Virus record (IMG/VR): IMGVR_UViG_3300008114_000270
Coordinates: 1 to 22,602 of that record
Reading direction: 5' to 3' (one strand)
Source of the DNA: a virus
Length of the DNA: 22,602 bases
Made by a program: the position numbers and the translations under genes. Below, in pieces: positions 20,883-22,602 of the stretch. Position 1 is the stretch's first letter; each line of letters opens with the position of its first letter. A model generated the notes under the pieces. The model did no database searches, was not told the origin of the DNA, and was given only the letters and a program-made list of their open reading frames with translations.

Positions 20883-21995
20883 TTAGTCGTTGATTAGAGC
20901 TATATCAGTTGCGATATCTGATTGAACAAACGCATTAACATCATTACCTTTGATGTAAGCTACCAAACGAGCCTCACATAAGATAGTAACCATGTTACGA
21001 GTGAAGTCATCATTCTCATATCCTACTGACATATTCATGTCCTCTCTGAACTTGATGTTGAATTTAGTGAAGTCACCAACAACCAAAGTACCTGCAGTGA
21101 TGTTGTTTGAAGATACGATAGTCAAACCAGCCAACATCATATTAGCATCCCAAAATGCAGGATAAGTGTACTCACCAGATGATGTCTTAGTCAACTCAAT
21201 TTTAGCAACATCCTCTGGGTTTAATACTACGTGAGTAGGTTGAAAATTAGCAGCTTGAATCTGAGCCTTAGCAACTCTGATTAAGTCAGAAATGTTTGCT
21301 CCTGGGATAGTACCTGCAAATGTACCTGCAGAGAATGCCGGTGCAACAGATAATAAACCATTTAAGTCAACACCACCGTTACCATTTACTAATGAAAAAT
21401 CAATGTTTTGCTCAATAGCTTCCATCAATTCAGTGTTGATTTCAGATCTAACGAATGATAAGTCAGCCAACATCTCTTTTGAAACCTTGATGTAAGCAGC
21501 AATTTTCTTAACTTCCTCAGATACCTCCTCATACTTAACCTCTCCATTGAATTTTGCACCAGCCTCATTTACCCATAGAGTTCCTTCAGCTCCTGGAGTA
21601 ACGTTTTGAGTTTGTTGGATGTAAGTAACGAATTTTGATGTAGTTGTTCCTACATTAGAAATCTCACGTATTCTACGAATAGGACGTGCAATTCTGTTTA
21701 CTCCTGGCTCTAATACACTCAATGCAACATTACCAGAGTAATCTCCATCAATTGTAGTGTCAGTCTTAACATCCTTAGGTGCATCAACTGCCTTCTCAGA
21801 CATAGCCTCAATACGACCTTCCATTTTAGCAATAGCTTTCTCCATTTCAGAGTTCTTAACTTCGATAGACTTGAAGTTATCAAGCTCGCTTTTCAATTGT
21901 GCAACCTCATCCTTTGTAGGAACTGTTGCCATTTTTTCAGAGAACAAACCGTTGATTTTTTCAACAACTTGCTCAGGTGTTAAATTGTTTTCCAT
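20883..21995 (-). CDS. HK97-type major capsid protein
   Basis: A 370-residue protein with the domain order of the HK97 family. Residues 1-90 are a charged coiled coil (EVAQLKSELDNFKSIEVK, AIAKMEGRIEAM), the delta-domain that acts as built-in scaffold and is cut off by the protease encoded next upstream. The body begins near 95 with PGVNRIARPIRRIREISNVG, then the strand segment WVNEAGAKFNGEVKYEEVSE, the long helix YIKVSKEMLADLSFVRSEIN, EAIEQNIDFSLVNGNG, LNPEDVAKIELTKTSSGEY, VVGDFTKFNIKFREDMNM and the closing strands. Cleavage site not determined. The leader has no Shine-Dalgarno and is A/T-rich, as in Bacteroidota. Confidence 0.95.
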   Translation of the reverse strand: MENNLTPEQVVEKINGLFSEKMATVPTKDEVAQLKSELDNFKSIEVKNSEMEKAIAKMEGRIEAMSEKAVDAPKDVKTDTTIDGDYSGNVALSVLEPGVNRIARPIRRIREISNVGTTTSKFVTYIQQTQNVTPGAEGTLWVNEAGAKFNGEVKYEEVSEEVKKIAAYIKVSKEMLADLSFVRSEINTELMEAIEQNIDFSLVNGNGGVDLNGLLSVAPAFSAGTFAGTIPGANISDLIRVAKAQIQAANFQPTHVVLNPEDVAKIELTKTSSGEYTYPAFWDANMMLAGLTIVSSNNITAGTLVVGDFTKFNIKFREDMNMSVGYENDDFTRNMVTILCEARLVAYIKGNDVNAFVQSDIATDIALIND

Positions 21996-22019
21996 TTTTA
22001 GTTTAAAAAAAATTAATAA

Positions 22020-22602
22020 TTAAAGTTTACTAATTACCTCACTCCAATCAAATGCTTTTTGCTCCGGCTCATACAATTCAACAGAATGGCTTTCCGGTTC
22101 TGTTTGTGCGAGTAAAGTCAATTGACTTGACAGAAAGTTGGCTTTCATTTCGAGTTCAAACAAACGCTCATCTGACCCCTTTCCATTTGCTAAGGCTTTG
22201 ATTACTGTTTGTAAATCATCTGAAATCTTATCTATATAAGTTTTTTTAGTTTCGCTTTTCATGATGTCAACCACATTAGTCAACTCATTTGCTCCAAAGG
22301 TAACAGCCGAACCCTCCCAAAGTTTTACTTCTTGAAGTAGTGTGAATCCTCCTAATGGATTAGAACTATCCTTTACAAATTTAGTCTTATCAGATACCCT
22401 TTGGAATCCTACTGAATGCTCTTTTATGATACCCTCTTGATAATCTCTCCAGGCATCCTCTCCCATTGTTGAGGTGCCTAATCTACCCACAGCAAAGAGT
22501 CCATTGTCATCCTCTTGTAACTTACTGAATACTCCGATCTGTTTCTCCCAGTCATGATGTCTTAGGAATGCAATCTTACGATTAGATGCAGCCTGTGGTC
22601 CT
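22020..22602 (-). CDS. Prohead (HK97-type) maturation protease, 5' end cut by window edge
   Basis: The frame is open from the right window edge; 193 codons are visible and the start is missing. The visible part starts near the N-terminus (GPQAASNRKIAFLRHHDWEK). His15 or His16 in RHHD supplies the catalytic His, and Ser63 in EHSVGF is the nucleophile, with the DDNGLFAVGRLGTSTMGEDA (33-52) loop between, a full match to the S78/U35 prohead protease pattern. It would cut the capsid scaffold domain before DNA packaging. It lies directly before the capsid gene with a 24-bp gap, the standard order. The C-terminal ~80 residues are helical. An internal GTG at 22490 is not a likely start. Confidence 0.93.
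   Translation of the reverse strand, partial: GPQAASNRKIAFLRHHDWEKQIGVFSKLQEDDNGLFAVGRLGTSTMGEDAWRDYQEGIIKEHSVGFQRVSDKTKFVKDSSNPLGGFTLLQEVKLWEGSAVTFGANELTNVVDIMKSETKKTYIDKISDDLQTVIKALANGKGSDERLFELEMKANFLSSQLTLLAQTEPESHSVELYEPEQKAFDWSEVISKL

Noticed and set aside
22020-22490. Separate 156-residue protein starting at the GTG at 22490
   Set aside because: The frame continues upstream with the conserved first part of the protease, including the catalytic His, so the gene is only cut by the window edge.

Overview
The window is part of the genome of a tailed dsDNA phage (or prophage) with a long, flexible-tail (siphovirus-like) morphogenesis module, most probably infecting a member of the Bacteroidota. 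Support for the host: AT-rich sequence, A-rich leaders with no Shine-Dalgarno in front of strong genes such as the major capsid gene, a promoter with the Bacteroidota pattern (TTTG, 19 bp, TAnnTTTG) ahead of the early genes, and protein types that recur in Bacteroidota phages. The species cannot be told from the sequence. Every gene I accept is on the minus strand, so transcription runs from right to left.

Late (structural and lysis) operon, 22602 to 6959: a partial prohead protease (cut by the right edge), HK97-type major capsid protein, three or four head completion or connector proteins, the major tail tube protein, an intra-operon terminator, two small tail-assembly genes, a tape measure protein split over two overlapping frames, a membrane-segment-containing baseplate/hub-like protein, large tail-tip proteins, a DUF1566-like candidate receptor binder, and a lysis block (holin-like membrane protein, M15 peptidase endolysin, and a small protein with three 20-residue repeats and a cationic amphipathic tail). 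A clear intrinsic terminator (6867-6890) closes this operon. Portal and terminase are not seen and probably lie beyond the right edge.

Early region, 6711 to 3791: about eleven small, tightly packed genes behind a well-formed promoter and a three-copy, 11-bp-phased direct repeat. They include a DnaJ-type zinc-finger protein, an HTH regulator, an HNH endonuclease with an N-terminal HTH, several unknowns, three micro-ORFs (23 to 32 codons, two with a single membrane span) that fill the only gaps in the operon, and a protein like the DNA-binding domain IV of DnaA. A terminator (3732-3765) ends this unit.

Replication region, 3730 to 1: an AT-rich 430-bp gene-free segment with repeated AATATTTC motifs and inverted repeats (candidate origin and promoter), then a prim-pol/SF3 helicase replication protein, an HNH endonuclease and the start of a VRR-NUC-like (PD-(D/E)XK) nuclease that runs off the left edge. 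The likely logic is: DnaA-IV-like protein marks or binds the origin, the primase-helicase opens and primes it, and the nucleases process the replicated DNA before packaging into the heads made by the late operon. No integrase, tRNA, CRISPR array or insertion sequence was seen.
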